From contig MU831871.1 in assembly GCA_029204225.1 (NCBI GenBank), forward strand, positions 35,543-99,542: 64,000 nucleotides of DNA, given 5' to 3'. Positions 47,702 through 58,225 of the stretch are shown here, one piece after another. Position numbers and translations under genes: made by a program. This DNA comes from Diphasiastrum complanatum. Lineage: Eukaryota; Streptophyta; Lycopodiopsida; Lycopodiales; Lycopodiaceae. Under the pieces are notes generated by a model. That model searched no databases, was not told the DNA's origin, and worked only from the letters and a program-made list of their open reading frames with translations. Each line of letters opens with the position of its first letter. The stretch's first letter is position 1.

Positions 47702-48311
47702 TTAGAAACTAAAATTCGATAAATTCTTCTTTATGCTATCAACTCTCTCCCACGAATCATCATCCGCAGTACGACCCTTCCACCAAATTAAGCACTCAGA
47801 GATAGAACGATTTCTCAATTGTTTATCTCTGGTTCTGAGCACTTTCTCAGATTCCAAAGGTACACTAAGCAACAAATCTTCCAAATGGGATAAATCCTCA
47901 TCCGATCCAACTATCACCATCATGTAAGCTTAGTTTCAAATGACTTACATGAAACACTGGGTGTGAAGTCGATTTTGCTTGAAGATCGAGTTCATACGCC
48001 AAAGAACCAATTCTACGTACAATCTTGAAAGGTCCACAATAACGGGTAGATAGCTTATAATGCTTCTCGGTACGTAACGTCTTAGAATCTTTTGGAATCC
48101 TAAGATATAATTAGTCATCAACTTTAAAATCTCTTGGAGATCTCTTAAGATCGGTATAGTGTTTAGCTCTATCCTGAGCACTACGGATACTATCCTTAGC
48201 CACTTGCAACATTTCTTGCATATCATGCAAAAAATCAGCAACCTTCTGGATGTTAACAGACTTCGTCTCAACATTTACTGAAGATCTAGGTTGAAAACCG
48301 TACATAAGCAT
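47702..48311 (-). pseudogene. Ty3/gypsy integrase C-terminal remnant
   Basis: 48311-48111 reads YGFQPRSSV, FLHDMQEMLQVAKDSIRSAQ and DRAKHYTDLKRSPRDFKVDD, the well-known segment after the integrase core. 47923-47702 reads LESEKVLRTRDKQLRNRSIS, ECLIWWKGR and DDSWERVDSI. A frameshift or gap separates them at 48000-48110. The PPT and LTR follow to the left. The core itself is missing, cut near 48350. Confidence 0.8.
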
Positions 48312-48384
48312 AAAAGGACTGTAACATGTAGCAGAATGTTTTCTACTATGGAACGTTAATAACGTTCATGTTTACGTTCCACCG

Positions 48385-48575
48385 GCCAAAACTTGCCAAA
48401 TAGGTTACCACCGGGCTTTACAAATAAGCTCGGTCGGACCTGCCGGGCTTTACAAAGGAGTCCGTCGGGCCCATCGGCTTGCTATGAAGGTAAAATATTC
48501 CCATGTATTAGTCCAATGGCGGGCTCGGTGGGCTTATTTGTGAAGCCCGACAGGTCCTGTCGGACAAGACAAGAC
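48385..48575. repeat. GC-rich foldback between two retroelement relics
   Basis: CCGGGCTTTACAAATAAGC (48411-48429) pairs with GGCTTATTTGTGAAGCCCG (48531-48549). A second unit, TCGGACCTGCCGGGCTTTACA (48432 onward), pairs with the GACAGGTCCTGTCGGAC region (48550-48565). The spacer is about 100 bp. It is much richer in GC than its flanks and could be a small foldback or MITE-like insertion. Confidence 0.6.
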
Positions 48576-48845
48576 AACAGAATAGCTCACCTCAAACTGT
48601 ATATTCAACTACTCAGTAAGTACAAAGATAGAGTTACTTAAAAGCACTCAAAGGGCTCGTAAAAGAAAGACGACCCGATAATTCTAGAACTAAGCACACG
48701 TGGTGCCCTCGAAATAAGAAAGCACTGTATAAGTCGATCATTGCTATTTTAACTCTCTCCCTCAATGATCAACGTCTCTCTTTATTTTAGAGTTTACTCT
48801 ATTCATGGAACATACCTCCATGATAGTATTACAAGTAACAGCTTT

Positions 48846-49435
48846 TTACATAACCGGATCTAAGCCAAGTTTGGCTCTAAAAGTTTCAAACTTCTCTTTA
48901 CTTAAAGCTTTCGTAAATATATCAACAATTTGTAACAACGTAGAACAATGTACAATGCTTATATCTTCATATTGTAGTTTCTCCTGCACAAAGTGATATT
49001 TTATCTCAATATGTTTTGTCCTAGCATGAAAGACATGATTCTTAGCCAATTGTATTCCAGTTTAACTGTCACAAAAAATAACAGTAGGATTTACCTAACA
49101 ACTTCACATAACAACTTACGTAGCCAAACAGCTTCATGGGTAGCAGAACTTAACGCTTTATATTCAGTTTCTATAAAAGAAAGAGAAATAGTATCTTGCT
49201 TCTTGCTAGACCATGAAAAACAACTGCTGCCAAAATTGAAGGCATAAACTGTTGTTGACTTTCTATCATCTATACTTTTTGCCCAATCAGCGTCAACATA
49301 ACCCTGCAACTTAGGTAAAACTCTTTGTCTTTTGTAGATTAGGCCAAGGTTAGGTGTACCTTTCACATACCTCAAAATCCTTTTTGCAGCTTTCCAATGG
49401 TCCATAGTGGGTGATGACATGAATTGGCTAATCAA
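48846..49435 (-). pseudogene. Copia RNase H fragment
   Basis: Read from 49435: FMSSPTMDHWKAAKRILRYV, then GYVDADWAKSIDDRKSTTVY, CFSWSSKKQDTISLSFIETE and HEAVWLRKLL, then a break near 49070-49090 and HFVQEKLQYEDISIVHCSTL, DIFTKALSKEKF. These are the standard Ty1/copia RNase H blocks. It is joined at 49436 to gypsy RT sequence, so one element was inserted into or recombined with the other. Confidence 0.85.
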
Positions 49436-50087
49436 ATGATGAAGCCAACATCCAGCAATTTCTTAATATCTTCATCGATCCGCTGGCAATAAACAGGGTT
49501 ACTTCGGTACAGCTTAGACCGAATAGGCTAAGCGTTCTCCTCAAAGGAATAGTATGGACCGCTATTTCAGGCGGGACCCCGTTCATTTCAGTATGATCTT
49601 ATGCAAATACATCCATGTATTTGCGGAGTATGGTCTCTAGATAAAAAAGTTGACCTGCCATGAGGTGGGCTCCGACGTGAACAATGCAATCCACATCCTC
49701 ATTAGGATCTTTAAGATTTAGCTCTATGATTTTGGCTGGTCCTTCAAAGGATTGGAAAACTGTTGTAGGTTCTGTGGTTGTGGCAGCTGGATGACTACGT
49801 CATCAAGTGTGAAGTCCTTAAACTTGCTTGGTAGATCAAAAGGTGGTTCCACAAACTTCTCCAGAACTTTGGTGTGGATGTGCTACCAGATGTGGAAGCT
49901 TGATCAAAGGGTTTGTTTTTTAGGTATTCAAACAATGGCTTGATTGTTGCTTAAGCTTCTCACACTTCTGTTTTTGTCTCTCGGTTAATTTTGTGTCAAG
50001 TATGGGATTTTTTTGGAACTGAGGTTTTCTAATTTGATGGGGAGGCAACGTGGTTGCCTCATGAATCAATTCTTCGTCGATTGTATC

Positions 50088-50522
50088 TCAGACATCATCT
50101 GGATACACGTCCCATGTGTAAATTTTGGGTTTGGGCCTATATGTTTGTGTGTTGGGTACTTTGGAGGTTAGTTGCACATGAGCCAAAGGCCCTAGTGACT
50201 TGATCTCCTGTGGAATCGATTTCGGTGGATAACGTTTGTTATTTAGATAAAGGAGCACATGTTCATCCATCATTTAAACATCATTCATCAAAAGAATACC
50301 TTCTTCCAAAACTTGTGCGGCGGAGGCACTAGGTTCTCCTGGGCACCAAGCTATGGGAATTGGGTCTATCATCATAAGGGAAATGGTGGGTGTATTGATG
50401 TCTATAGAAGCTGGGAGAAGATACTCTTCTTCTACAGCGGTTTCGATATGACATCTGTTGAAATTAGCACATTCCACAGTGGCCAGTGCTTGACCCCAAT
50501 TTATAATGTCAGTTGATCTCAT
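50088..50522 (-). pseudogene. Gypsy linker between protease and RT
   Basis: It begins RSTDIINWGQALATVECANF and continues with INTPTISLMMIDPIPIAW, an equivalent of the linker at 7360-6632. A stop at about 50274 and further ones break the frame before EIKSLGPLAHVQLTSKVP. No catalytic motif is expected here. Confidence 0.65.
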
Positions 50523-50632
50523 ATAGTGGCCTTTCGGTTGGATCGGGACATATCTGATTCGTCATAAGTTGTTGATAACCAATTATCATAAACTTTGGTG
50601 GGCATTATATGGCCATTCAAGTCAACAGTGAC

Positions 50633-51028
50633 TCATTTTTTGTTATTGCCAAAGGTTATTTTGCTACGCTTCCAATCTTGGACAATGCCTGCCATCTGTA
50701 GCCAGGGTGTGCCAAGAAGGAGTTTATATGTATTTGCATCATTTGGTAAATCAAGAATGACACATTCGATGGTAAATTTGACACCTGCAATACGTACTGG
50801 TATATTCGATAAGTGACTTGCAGGGTCTGTGACTCGCTGATCGGCCATACAAAGTTTGTAACATCGCTGATCTAAGGTATGGAACCCCCATGACTTTGCT
50901 AGTGACAAAGCCATTATGTTTACATCTGATCCACTATCAAGGATAGCGGAGACTGCTGGATAATCTTTATAGATCATAGGTAAGGTAATGCTAGTCCCCT
51001 TAACAACACCGATGTTCATCAGATTCAT
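50633..51028 (-). pseudogene. Gypsy aspartic protease
   Basis: An open frame of 131 codons includes ITLPMIYKDYPAVSAILDSG with the catalytic D-S-G, then SDVNIMALSLAKSWGF, and ends with LLLGTPWLQM, the usual G-T/R-P/D-W-L closing strand. This fold acts as a dimer to cleave Gag-Pol. The domain itself has no stop, but the flanking frames do, so it is a piece of a decayed polyprotein. Confidence 0.8.
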
Positions 51029-51113
51029 AGGAATCTGAGGAATTTCTGAAATCTCATCTAGTTTTCGCTATTCATCTGGAATAGTAGGCAGACCAGTGAA
51101 AGATTTTATTGCG

Positions 51114-53086
51114 CTATAGAAGGGCATTGTGATTCGAGCTTGCAGCTTCAGAAAATACTTCGAGTCTTTGTAGGAGTTGCTCTTTTTCGAGGATCGAAAC
51201 AGACAATGGACCGTTCGGTTTTTGTTCTTCCTGCAAAAACTCATCTCGAAATTCTTTGTATTGCCTTTGTTCCACACGTGGGTCTGGGTAATCTCTTTGT
51301 AAAGTGGAAGCTATCAAGGAGCCTCCCGTATGACTAGCCGGTTTCTGGGTTGGCGCTGAGCTCTAGTAAGGACTCTAACAGGTTCGGATGAGATATGTCG
51401 TGCTGGAAGTATCCTGTTAGGTTGCTTTGGGCAATCTTTGAAATTGTGTTTCTGAATACAGTCTGGACATTCAACATGGTATTGGTTTTTGACCTTGCAT
51501 TCGACCATGAAGTGTACCGTTTCGTCACAGATAAAACATTTGTTGCTCATGGGTCCCATGGCAATTGCATAGCCATCTTGGATGGCTAGCTGTCTTGGAT
51601 TTTCTGGGTTTGTGGAATACTCATCTTGTTTGCACGAGCATGAGGTATCTTCATGATAGTGTGTTGAGCTGCCAGAAGTGGGTGTTGTATCTTGATGGTA
51701 TGTGTGATCGTAGGAGTGGTCGACAAGATGTGTTGGTGCAGGTTCTCTATGGTGTCGATGTTTTTGCGCTCCTACATTAGGTTGTCCCCTTGGAGGTGGA
51801 CCTCAGAGTGCTAGCTGAGGTTGAGGTTCATGCTTTGGTTGTCTAGGCAACTCTTGGATATGAATTTGGGTATTGTTTTGTGGAGGATATTGTTGTGGTT
51901 GGCTCCATGAAACAAATTGCTGTCTAGGAGGCTGGTAATGTCCTCCTGATTGATCATGAGGTTGGTTCCTCGGATTGTAATAACAGTAGAATGAGATATG
52001 GCCCATAAAGTCACAGATGTCACATTTAATCAGGGAAGTGTCTGGGACTTGTTGGTATGATGGGCACTCATTGGCAGTGTGTGCACCTCTACAATGAGGG
52101 CACCAGGTATTATCCCGTCTATGGTGAATCTGAACAGTGGGTAACTGACCTGGCATGGAGCTCTGGAAAGACTTAAGGGTATTTTGAATCTCTTTCATGA
52201 GTTTCTCCATCTATTGTTGGTGTTGCTGGTTAAGCAACTCCATCCGTGTTTTTAATAATTGTTCCCGAGTTTCTTCATTTGGTCTAGGGACATTGACAAA
52301 ACGGTGTGCTCTTCTTTCTCGAGGTTCATCGACATCTGATCCCTCGTCTTCTTCGCGGATAGCATCAGACATGGCTTGTTTTAATGATGTGTACTCATCA
52401 TCAGATCGAAGTTCACGTTTGATCCATCTTGGAAGTCCAACTAGGAACTAGATGATGAGCATGGACTCTGTGGGTTGTTCTTGTACTTGACTTTTCAATC
52501 TTTTTAATCTTTCGATATAGTCACGTACTTTTTCTTCTTTTGTCATTTTGATATTGCTTAATTTGACAAAAGGACTCTCAATCAAACGAAACGGTTTGAA
52601 TCGCTTGATAAAGGCTTCCTTCAAGAGTGACCAATCGTGTTTATCTTCACGATCTAGGTTAAAAAACCATTATCGTGCTCGATTGATCATGGTCATCGAG
52701 AATAGTTGTACCATGGCTTATGGAGAGGTTTCGCCATAGACATCACATGCGTTCTCAAAGACTTGAAAAAATCTCCGAGGGTCAAAATTGTCGTCGTACT
52801 TAGGAAGATCGAGTTTTGGTGTTCGTTTTTCAGTACGCGGTCTGTGGTTAGCAGAGGCCCCGTTTAAGTGAGCTCTTGCTTGTGAGGATTCAGTAGCGTG
52901 AAATTGCGGTCGGTTGTATGCAACGTCTGCTCGCATAAGTTCCCATCTCTAGAATGGGTTTGTAGATGGCTCATGGATTTGTGATTTCATTCGAGAGTAC
53001 CTATTGTATCTAGCCTGTTCTGTGGAGGGAGATACCATCTTCGGTGGATAATCCTCTGTGGTGTTAGGATCGTAAGGACGATCCAT
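51114..53086 (-). pseudogene. Gypsy Gag polyprotein of element E
   Basis: ATG 53086 opens MDRPYDPNTTEDYPP. It is related to the Gag at 14830-13452 by EPSTNPF, PKLDLPKYD and CDVYGETSP. TAG near 52950, TAA near 52716 and another TAA near 52672 break it. The C-terminal half has CPHCRGAHTANECPSY, then CDICDFMGHISFYCYY and CFICDETVHFMVECKVKNQY, a set of CCHC or related fingers expected to bind RNA. The fold and order match plant Ty3/gypsy Gag. Confidence 0.8.
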
Positions 53087-53319
53087 ATGGAAAATCTAGA
53101 GTACCTTAGGATTGTGTATATTACGCTCTTGGACTCTTTTTTTGTGTTTTTTTTTTGAAACTCTGGATGTAAAATAGATGAAGGTATATTATTGGGAGTA
53201 TAATGAGTTTTATGTATCCAAATGGCACAGTATACAATATAGTGATATTGTGGAAGGGCTTAGCTGATATCTGTGACAAGTGTCTAGTAGTAGGGTCTAA
53301 TCAAATATAGAGTTGACTT

Positions 53320-53780
53320 TTTAATGGACTCGGCTCGGTTGAGATGTCAATGGAGAGGCTCGATCGAGATCTGAACCAAGAGGCTCGATCAAGATTGTGA
53401 CGGAGAGACCCGGTTGAGAACCTGATGGAGAGACGCGGTCGAGATCCTAACAGAGAGACGCGCAGTTGAGATTTGAAAGGAAGGCTCGGTCGAGAGCTGG
53501 CAGAAATGACGAGGTTGACATCTGAGTGTGAGGCTCGGTTGAAAGTTGACAGAAATGACGCGTTGAGATCTGAACGTGAAGCTCGCCTGAAAGCTCACAG
53601 AAATGACGCGGTTGAGATCTGAACATGAGGCTCGGTCAAAAGCTGAGCGATTGGGCTCGATTGATATCTGAGCATTTGGGCTCAGTTGAGATCTGAGCAT
53701 TTGGGCTCGGTCGAGATCTGAACGTGAGGGCTCAGTCGAGATCTTGAGTTATGGCTTCATGTAAGATGTTAATGAAAAGG
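53320..53780. repeat. Degenerate minisatellite in the element E leader
   Basis: About a dozen imperfect copies of a 35-50 bp unit with a core like GGCTCGGTCGAGATCTGAACG. Related arrays occur at 15400-15960 in element B. The unit contains CG dinucleotides that are rare elsewhere in the window. Confidence 0.75.
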
Positions 53781-54002
53781 CCCAGTTGAGATCTCAATGG
53801 GAATATGCGGTCAAGGATTGAGCAATAAGTTGCAGTTGAGATTTGAACTGATTACTTTGGGCTACAAATGAACTCGCGACCCGGTTGAGATTAGAAGTCA
53901 AGGCGCGGTCGAGATTTTACAAGTGGTTTTAGGACAAAATGAATAGGGGCTCGGCCTGGTCCAGACGTGAGTCGTGGGACTCGGCCAAGTAATGATCTTG
54001 TG

Positions 54003-54240
54003 GGCTCTTAACAAAAGAAAAATGAAAACTTCATCACATTGGAATTTGGGTACACCATATCTATTATCAAATTTCATTGTCCTCCATAACTTCTTGGAAT
54101 CTAGAATCTGCCATATGGTGCCTTTTAAAAAGGGCATCATTATGATTCCTAAGTACCCGAAAGTGGAAGCCAATTGAGTGTCCACTGTCCATTGTTCAAT
54201 TTGTCAAACATTTCCATTTCAATCTTGCAGTACAAAGGAT
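54003..54240. other. Unassigned stretch between element E and the DREB promoter
   Basis: It follows the truncated leader of element E. There is no coding signal, and the reverse-strand open frame has no recognisable motif. Confidence 0.35.
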
Positions 54241-54266
54241 CTGGATCTTAACGGTCCAAGTAAAAC

Positions 54267-54480
54267 CACGTGTACGTTGGACAAAAGTCTCAAGTGAAAC
54301 GTTTTAAATACATGGGATGGTCCTTTTTAACAAAAACCTTGTGTTTCCGCGTATTGCTTGGTGGCATGGATAGATCGCGCCACGTGCAGGCTCAACGTCT
54401 GCAATTTCCCACGTGCGTAATGAAACACGGAGCTGGATGAACGGCCTTTGGCATCTGACGCTGGAAGACGACGTGTTGTT
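54267..54480 (+). promoter_or_regulatory. Cluster of G-box/ABRE-like elements upstream of the DREB gene
   Basis: Three CACGTG hexamers lie at 54267-54272, 54381-54386 and 54410-54415, and a fourth ACGTGT core at 54471-54476, all within about 210 bp and 340-550 bp before the ATG. CACGTG and ACGTGT/G are binding sites of bZIP (ABF/ABI5) and bHLH factors. ABRE clusters of this kind commonly confer ABA or drought response, which suits a DREB-type gene. No strong TATA box was identified; GTTTTAAATACAT at 54300 is a weak candidate. Confidence 0.55.
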
Positions 54481-54540
54481 CTGAGACGCGCCACCGGCCG
54501 TCTCTTTCTCCATTATTCAAGACTGCCTTCTTCAGTCGCC

Positions 54541-54699
54541 GATGAGACAACACTCAAGTCTCAACTCTGAAATCATTAGCACAAATACACACCCAAAACA
54601 AACAGGAACTTCGAACAGAATGATTCAGCTGATAATAATCAGAAGCCATTGCATTGCTGCAGCCAGATTCTTCTTCCCAATATGTATTGATGCTAGCTG
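54541..54699 (+). promoter_or_regulatory. Possible upstream ORF in the DREB 5' region
   Basis: ATG 54541 opens 52 codons ending at TGA 54697-54699, 117 bp before the DREB start. If transcription begins upstream of 54541 it would be an uORF that could lower translation. The transcription start is unknown, so this is only a candidate. Confidence 0.3.
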
Positions 54700-54816
54700 A
54701 CCTTTGCTTAGATCTGAAACAGTCCACTGATGAAATCTTACCTGACTATTCTATGTGGCATAGATCGATTATCGGGCTCATAGATCAGCTGTAATCAGAA
54801 GTATTTGAACTGTCAG

Positions 54817-55821
54817 ATGCGAACAATAAGAGTACCTTCCCAACTGGACGACGGGGAAAAGGCCGAGTCACTTCCTGACAGGAGTAGCATTGTGAGATGC
54901 AGTTCTAACACATCAGATCTTGTGCTCTCCAGAGATACCAGGCATGGAAGCTGCCTTGTTGAGGGAAGAGTGGACAATGCATTGACACTTCCACCACAAG
55001 AACTTTCACCCTCCAAGAGATCGTATAAGGGAGTGCGTCGAAGAAGTTGGGGCAAATGGGTGTCAGAGATTAGAGAGCCACGCAAGAGGTCCAGAATTTG
55101 GCTGGGCTCCTTTCCCACTCCAGAAATGGCTGCCCGTGCTTACGATGCTGCGGTCGTGTGCTTGAGAGGTCCCTCAGCTGCTCTCAACTTCCCCAATTCC
55201 CCTCCTGCCATTCTTCCGAACTGTCGGGCTTCTACCCAGGATATCCTAGCAGCTGCAGCCTCAGCTGCCAAAAGAGTTTCTAAATCCAAGGCTGGATCAT
55301 CCTACAGCGACTTCATATGTTCTGAAGAGTCCAAAGTCTCTGGAATTTCTTGCAATGCTACTTCTCCAAGTGCCCCAACTGCAAGCTCGCTCAGTATCAC
55401 TCAGGCTCAAGCTTCGCAAAATATCAAATCGGGAAGATCTACAAAGCATTCTTTATCCAAGAACAGCAATAGTTTGCTTGCCGAAAACACGACTAATTGC
55501 TCGGCTTGTGCCACGACAGCCCATTCGATATCAAAGATCGAAGATGATGGTGCAATTGCAGAAAAGGAAAAGAATGCAGTATCTGGTAACAGTCTGGGCT
55601 CGCAGTCCCATGATCCCTCAGCGACGTACTGGCTAAGTGCAGGTTCTAAAATTGAAGAGGATCCTCTCATGCTGTTACCAAGTACCATATCAGAGATGGC
55701 TCAAGCCATGCTTCTGCCTCCTCCGGCTTCAATGTCTATTGCTCTTTACAATAATAATGCTTCTCCTAATGATGATGATGAGGCCATCTTCCTGCAGGAA
55801 GAGCCCAGCTTATGGAGCTAG
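54817..55821 (+). CDS. AP2/ERF transcription factor, DREB subfamily (probable A-4/TINY-like group)
   Basis: A single-exon 334-aa protein. The first ATG in frame is 54817; a longer reading begins with TTG. The AP2 DNA-binding domain spans about residues 70-126, with [19 protein letters not shown], a basic [25 protein letters not shown] and [11 protein letters not shown]. Val82 and Glu87 are the domain positions V14 and E19 that distinguish DREB from ERF proteins and favour the DRE/CRT core (RCCGAC). The acidic C-terminal half, [22 protein letters not shown] and the final LWS resemble A-4 proteins (TINY, ERF034-043) and probably activate transcription. A Ser-rich middle is of unknown role. No stop or frameshift is present and intronless structure is normal for the family. 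It is expected to act in the nucleus in stress or growth responses. Confidence 0.93.
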   Translation: MRTIRVPSQLDDGEKAESLPDRSSIVRCSSNTSDLVLSRDTRHGSCLVEGRVDNALTLPPQELSPSKRSYKGVRRRSWGKWVSEIREPRKRSRIWLGSFPTPEMAARAYDAAVVCLRGPSAALNFPNSPPAILPNCRASTQDILAAAASAAKRVSKSKAGSSYSDFICSEESKVSGISCNATSPSAPTASSLSITQAQASQNIKSGRSTKHSLSKNSNSLLAENTTNCSACATTAHSISKIEDDGAIAEKEKNAVSGNSLGSQSHDPSATYWLSAGSKIEEDPLMLLPSTISEMAQAMLLPPPASMSIALYNNNASPNDDDEAIFLQEEPSLWS

Positions 55822-55896
55822 CCAAATTCGAAGATCTGCTTTGTGCGTAATTTGAATGCTGAATGGTTCCAAATTCTGGTACAATGTGAAATAGCC

Positions 55897-55902
55897 AATA
55901 AA
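55897..55902 (+). terminator. Polyadenylation signal of the DREB gene
   Basis: AATAAA lies 76 bp after the stop codon, in an AT-rich 3' region, at a typical plant distance. Confidence 0.6.
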
Positions 55903-55921
55903 TAACATTCGGGCCGCAAAT

Positions 55922-56665
55922 TTATGACTGTGGCAGTGCATCTAAACACTCATACGCATTCACAAACGAAAGCAAGGTACTAAAGAGCATCCAGGTTGCT
56001 GCAAAATAGTTACAAATTAGTCAATAATCGGAACCCTTGAATTACCGTTAAAAATTAGGTGGGTGCTGACCAGACTATAAAAACACACGAGATTAGTAGC
56101 AATTGCAGTGCTTTTGACCCCCTTAAAAAGTCTCTTTGCTAAATACGTTTTTACATATATGAAATTAATTGGTGGTTCTGGAGCAACTTGTTCTTGTATG
56201 ATTGTCAATTTCTACACGATCTCAAATGATGGATCCAATTTCTTCTTTGTTGTTAAATATATATGTGTTTTTATTCAGAATAATATGGTTTTGAAATCAA
56301 GTAGACTAACTTTATAACAACAATAAAGAGATGTTGGTTTTAAAAGATCATATGAACATTGACTCTATTTATTTGTGCAAAATTTCCCTCCCTCCCCAAA
56401 AGTAATAACAATAATAATGAAAAATAAATTCCTCCCATGGACTTAGAGTACAAACTTGACCTAAATGGAAGACAATACTTTGAACACATTCCCATGGACT
56501 TAGAGTACAAATTTGACCTAAATGGAAGAGAATCCTTTACTTTGAACACATTCAACACTGGGACTAGATAATAGTTGTTTAGATTGCCCATGATAAGGAT
56601 ATAATGAAAAATACCGCGCTCGACAAGAGTATGAGCCATTATATTCTTACCATGGGTCACACCCA
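55922..56665. other. No recognisable gene; short internal duplication
   Basis: CCATGGACTTAGAGTACAAA with TTGACCTAAATGGAAGA occurs twice (56437-56472 and 56491-56527), separated by about 20 bp. Otherwise I see nothing. Confidence 0.45.
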
Positions 56666-57154
56666 TCACCCATGAAGCCTATCTATTTTCAAGATTTTGC
56701 TTGGCAAGCTTGTAAGCAGTTGCATCACTGCGTCTTGATTGTCTATGATAGATTCGATAGCGGCCATTTGCTTCAGCAGGTTCTTGAATTGGTTGATGTG
56801 ATTCTGCAGGGAATCACCATTCGCCATCTTAAGGGAGTAAAATTTCTTCCTGAGATGTAGCTTGGAAGCTATATCTCGCACTTCCTATAACGTGCTCAAG
56901 ATGTCCCAGACTTCTTTGGATGTCTGGGCTTCGAATACATGGCCGATCTGATTATCCGAAATGTTGAGGATGACCAGCGTGAATGCTTTTCCATCCTTCA
57001 GCTTCCATCTGGAGATTGCTGCATCGTCAGCTTCGGGTTTCCCTTCATACAATTCCTTAGCCATTAGCACTATGCTCATCTTAAATTTCCACAGATGGTA
57101 ATTGGCTCCATCAAGCTTGTCCATGATAGGATTGGCTTTCCCTTGAGAATCCAT
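56666..57154 (-). pseudogene. Copia Gag fragment
   Basis: ATG 57154 opens MDSQGKANPIMDKLDGANYH, then LWKFKMSIVLMAKELYEG, VFEAQTSKEVWDILSTL, one TAG, and KLHLRKKFYSLKMANGDSLQ, HINQFKNLLKQM and LTSLPSKI. These are typical of copia Gag (UBN2-type). The frame loses similarity near 56670. No protease or pol follows on the left, so it is a 5' fragment. Confidence 0.85.
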
Positions 57155-57295
57155 GTGGAAGACTAGTCTAGGTGATAGGAATAACTATCAGTGACTTAAG
57201 TATGAAAATCTGGTGCTAAATTACAGAACAAGAAGACAATTACTCTATCGGCTAGTAGTCTTGTTACTGTGGAAGCTTATCAGACTACAGAACTA

Positions 57296-57755
57296 GCTCT
57301 GATACCATGTTGGGAAAGAGGGAGTGTGAAGAAAGATAACTAAAAAAGAAACGAACTCGAAACTCGAAAAAGAAACGAACTCGAATGGAGAATGTTCGTG
57401 CGTAGCGGAATAAGCTATCTCACTCTTTCCTCAAGCATGACTACGCCTATCAGTCTCGAACAGAACATTAGTGATAGAAATCACGTTCGAGCTGATTACA
57501 TAGCCAAACATTAAGCATCAAAACATCAGACAAATAATTTGTCGCGAACAGCTAGACAAATTATTAGTCGCAAATTACTCGCGAAGAGCTGGACTAATAA
57601 TCAGTCATGAATTAGTCGCGATCAGCTAGACTAATAATAATTTACGAAGAACAGACAACCAAATGATGTAATTAGAAAGCCAGACAGAAGCATTGCAATA
57701 TTGACACAAATCTGAACGCAAAAAAAAAAAATAGAGCTATAATCAGTTAGTATCA
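57296..57755 (-). repeat. PBS and 5' LTR of the copia gag fragment
   Basis: GCTCTGATACCA (57296-57307) is a minus-strand initiator tRNA-Met PBS 142 bp before the gag ATG. The LTR begins right after it at 57308 (TGTTGGGAAAGAGGG on the plus strand). Its outer end is not fixed because no second copy is present and a CACTA terminus starts at 57756. Confidence 0.6.
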
Positions 57756-58225
57756 CACTACAAAAATTGCCGTGATTTTCGACGTGAAATTGCGTTTTAA
57801 TTTTTTTTAATCAATGTGACGTTGAAAAACACGTCGCAATAGTTCCGTCGAAATCCGACGCCAAGCCCACAGCCGGTAAAACAATTCTCGAAAAACATGC
57901 CATGTGGATGTCGTATTCCGACATCCCAGCCACGTGGACGTCGGATTCATCCATTTGGCAAAAAAAAAAAATTCGATGTTTTTTGTCACGTGAACGTCGG
58001 AATCCAATGTCCACATGGCAAAAAAAAACCGAAAAAAAAAAATCGGTTTTTTTTTGGCCACGTGGATGTCGGAATCTGACGTCCATATGCCCGGGTCGTC
58101 GGAGTCCAAATTTTTTTTTTTTTACGGTTTTTGTTTTTTATTTTGGCCACGTGGCCGTCGAAATTTGACAATTTTTTTTTCCTTTAAAATCCGACAGATT
58201 TTAAATGTGTCAGGATTTCGACACT
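57756..58225 (+). mobile_element. CACTA (En/Spm-type) transposon terminus with subterminal repeats
   Basis: It starts CACTACAAAAATTGCCGTG, the typical CACTA terminus, and is followed within 25 bp by TTTTCGACGTGAAATTG. The next 450 bp hold about ten alternating direct and inverted copies of a CACGTGGACGTCGGA-like unit, as expected for subterminal transposase-binding repeats. The far end near 58218 (TTTCGACACTACTGAAAA) is not a clear inverted terminus. No transposase frame is visible, so this is a truncated or non-autonomous copy. The 3 bp before it (TCA) would be one target copy. Confidence 0.7.

Larger units (their letters stand above)
49436..53086 (-). mobile_element. Ty3/gypsy gag-protease element, truncated (element E)
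   Basis: On the minus strand it carries gag (from ATG 53086), zinc knuckles, protease (51028-50633), the STDIINW linker (50522-50088) and the start of RT up to 49436 (segments like YMDVFA, GVPPEIAVHTIPL). It then fuses to a copia fragment. It belongs to the lineage of elements A and B. The 5' leader extends right to about 54000 and contains a minisatellite. No LTR is recognised at either end. Confidence 0.8.

Noticed and set aside
54805-54816. Extended start of the DREB protein by four residues
   Set aside because: The extension begins with TTG; the first ATG in frame is 54817, leaving 334 residues.
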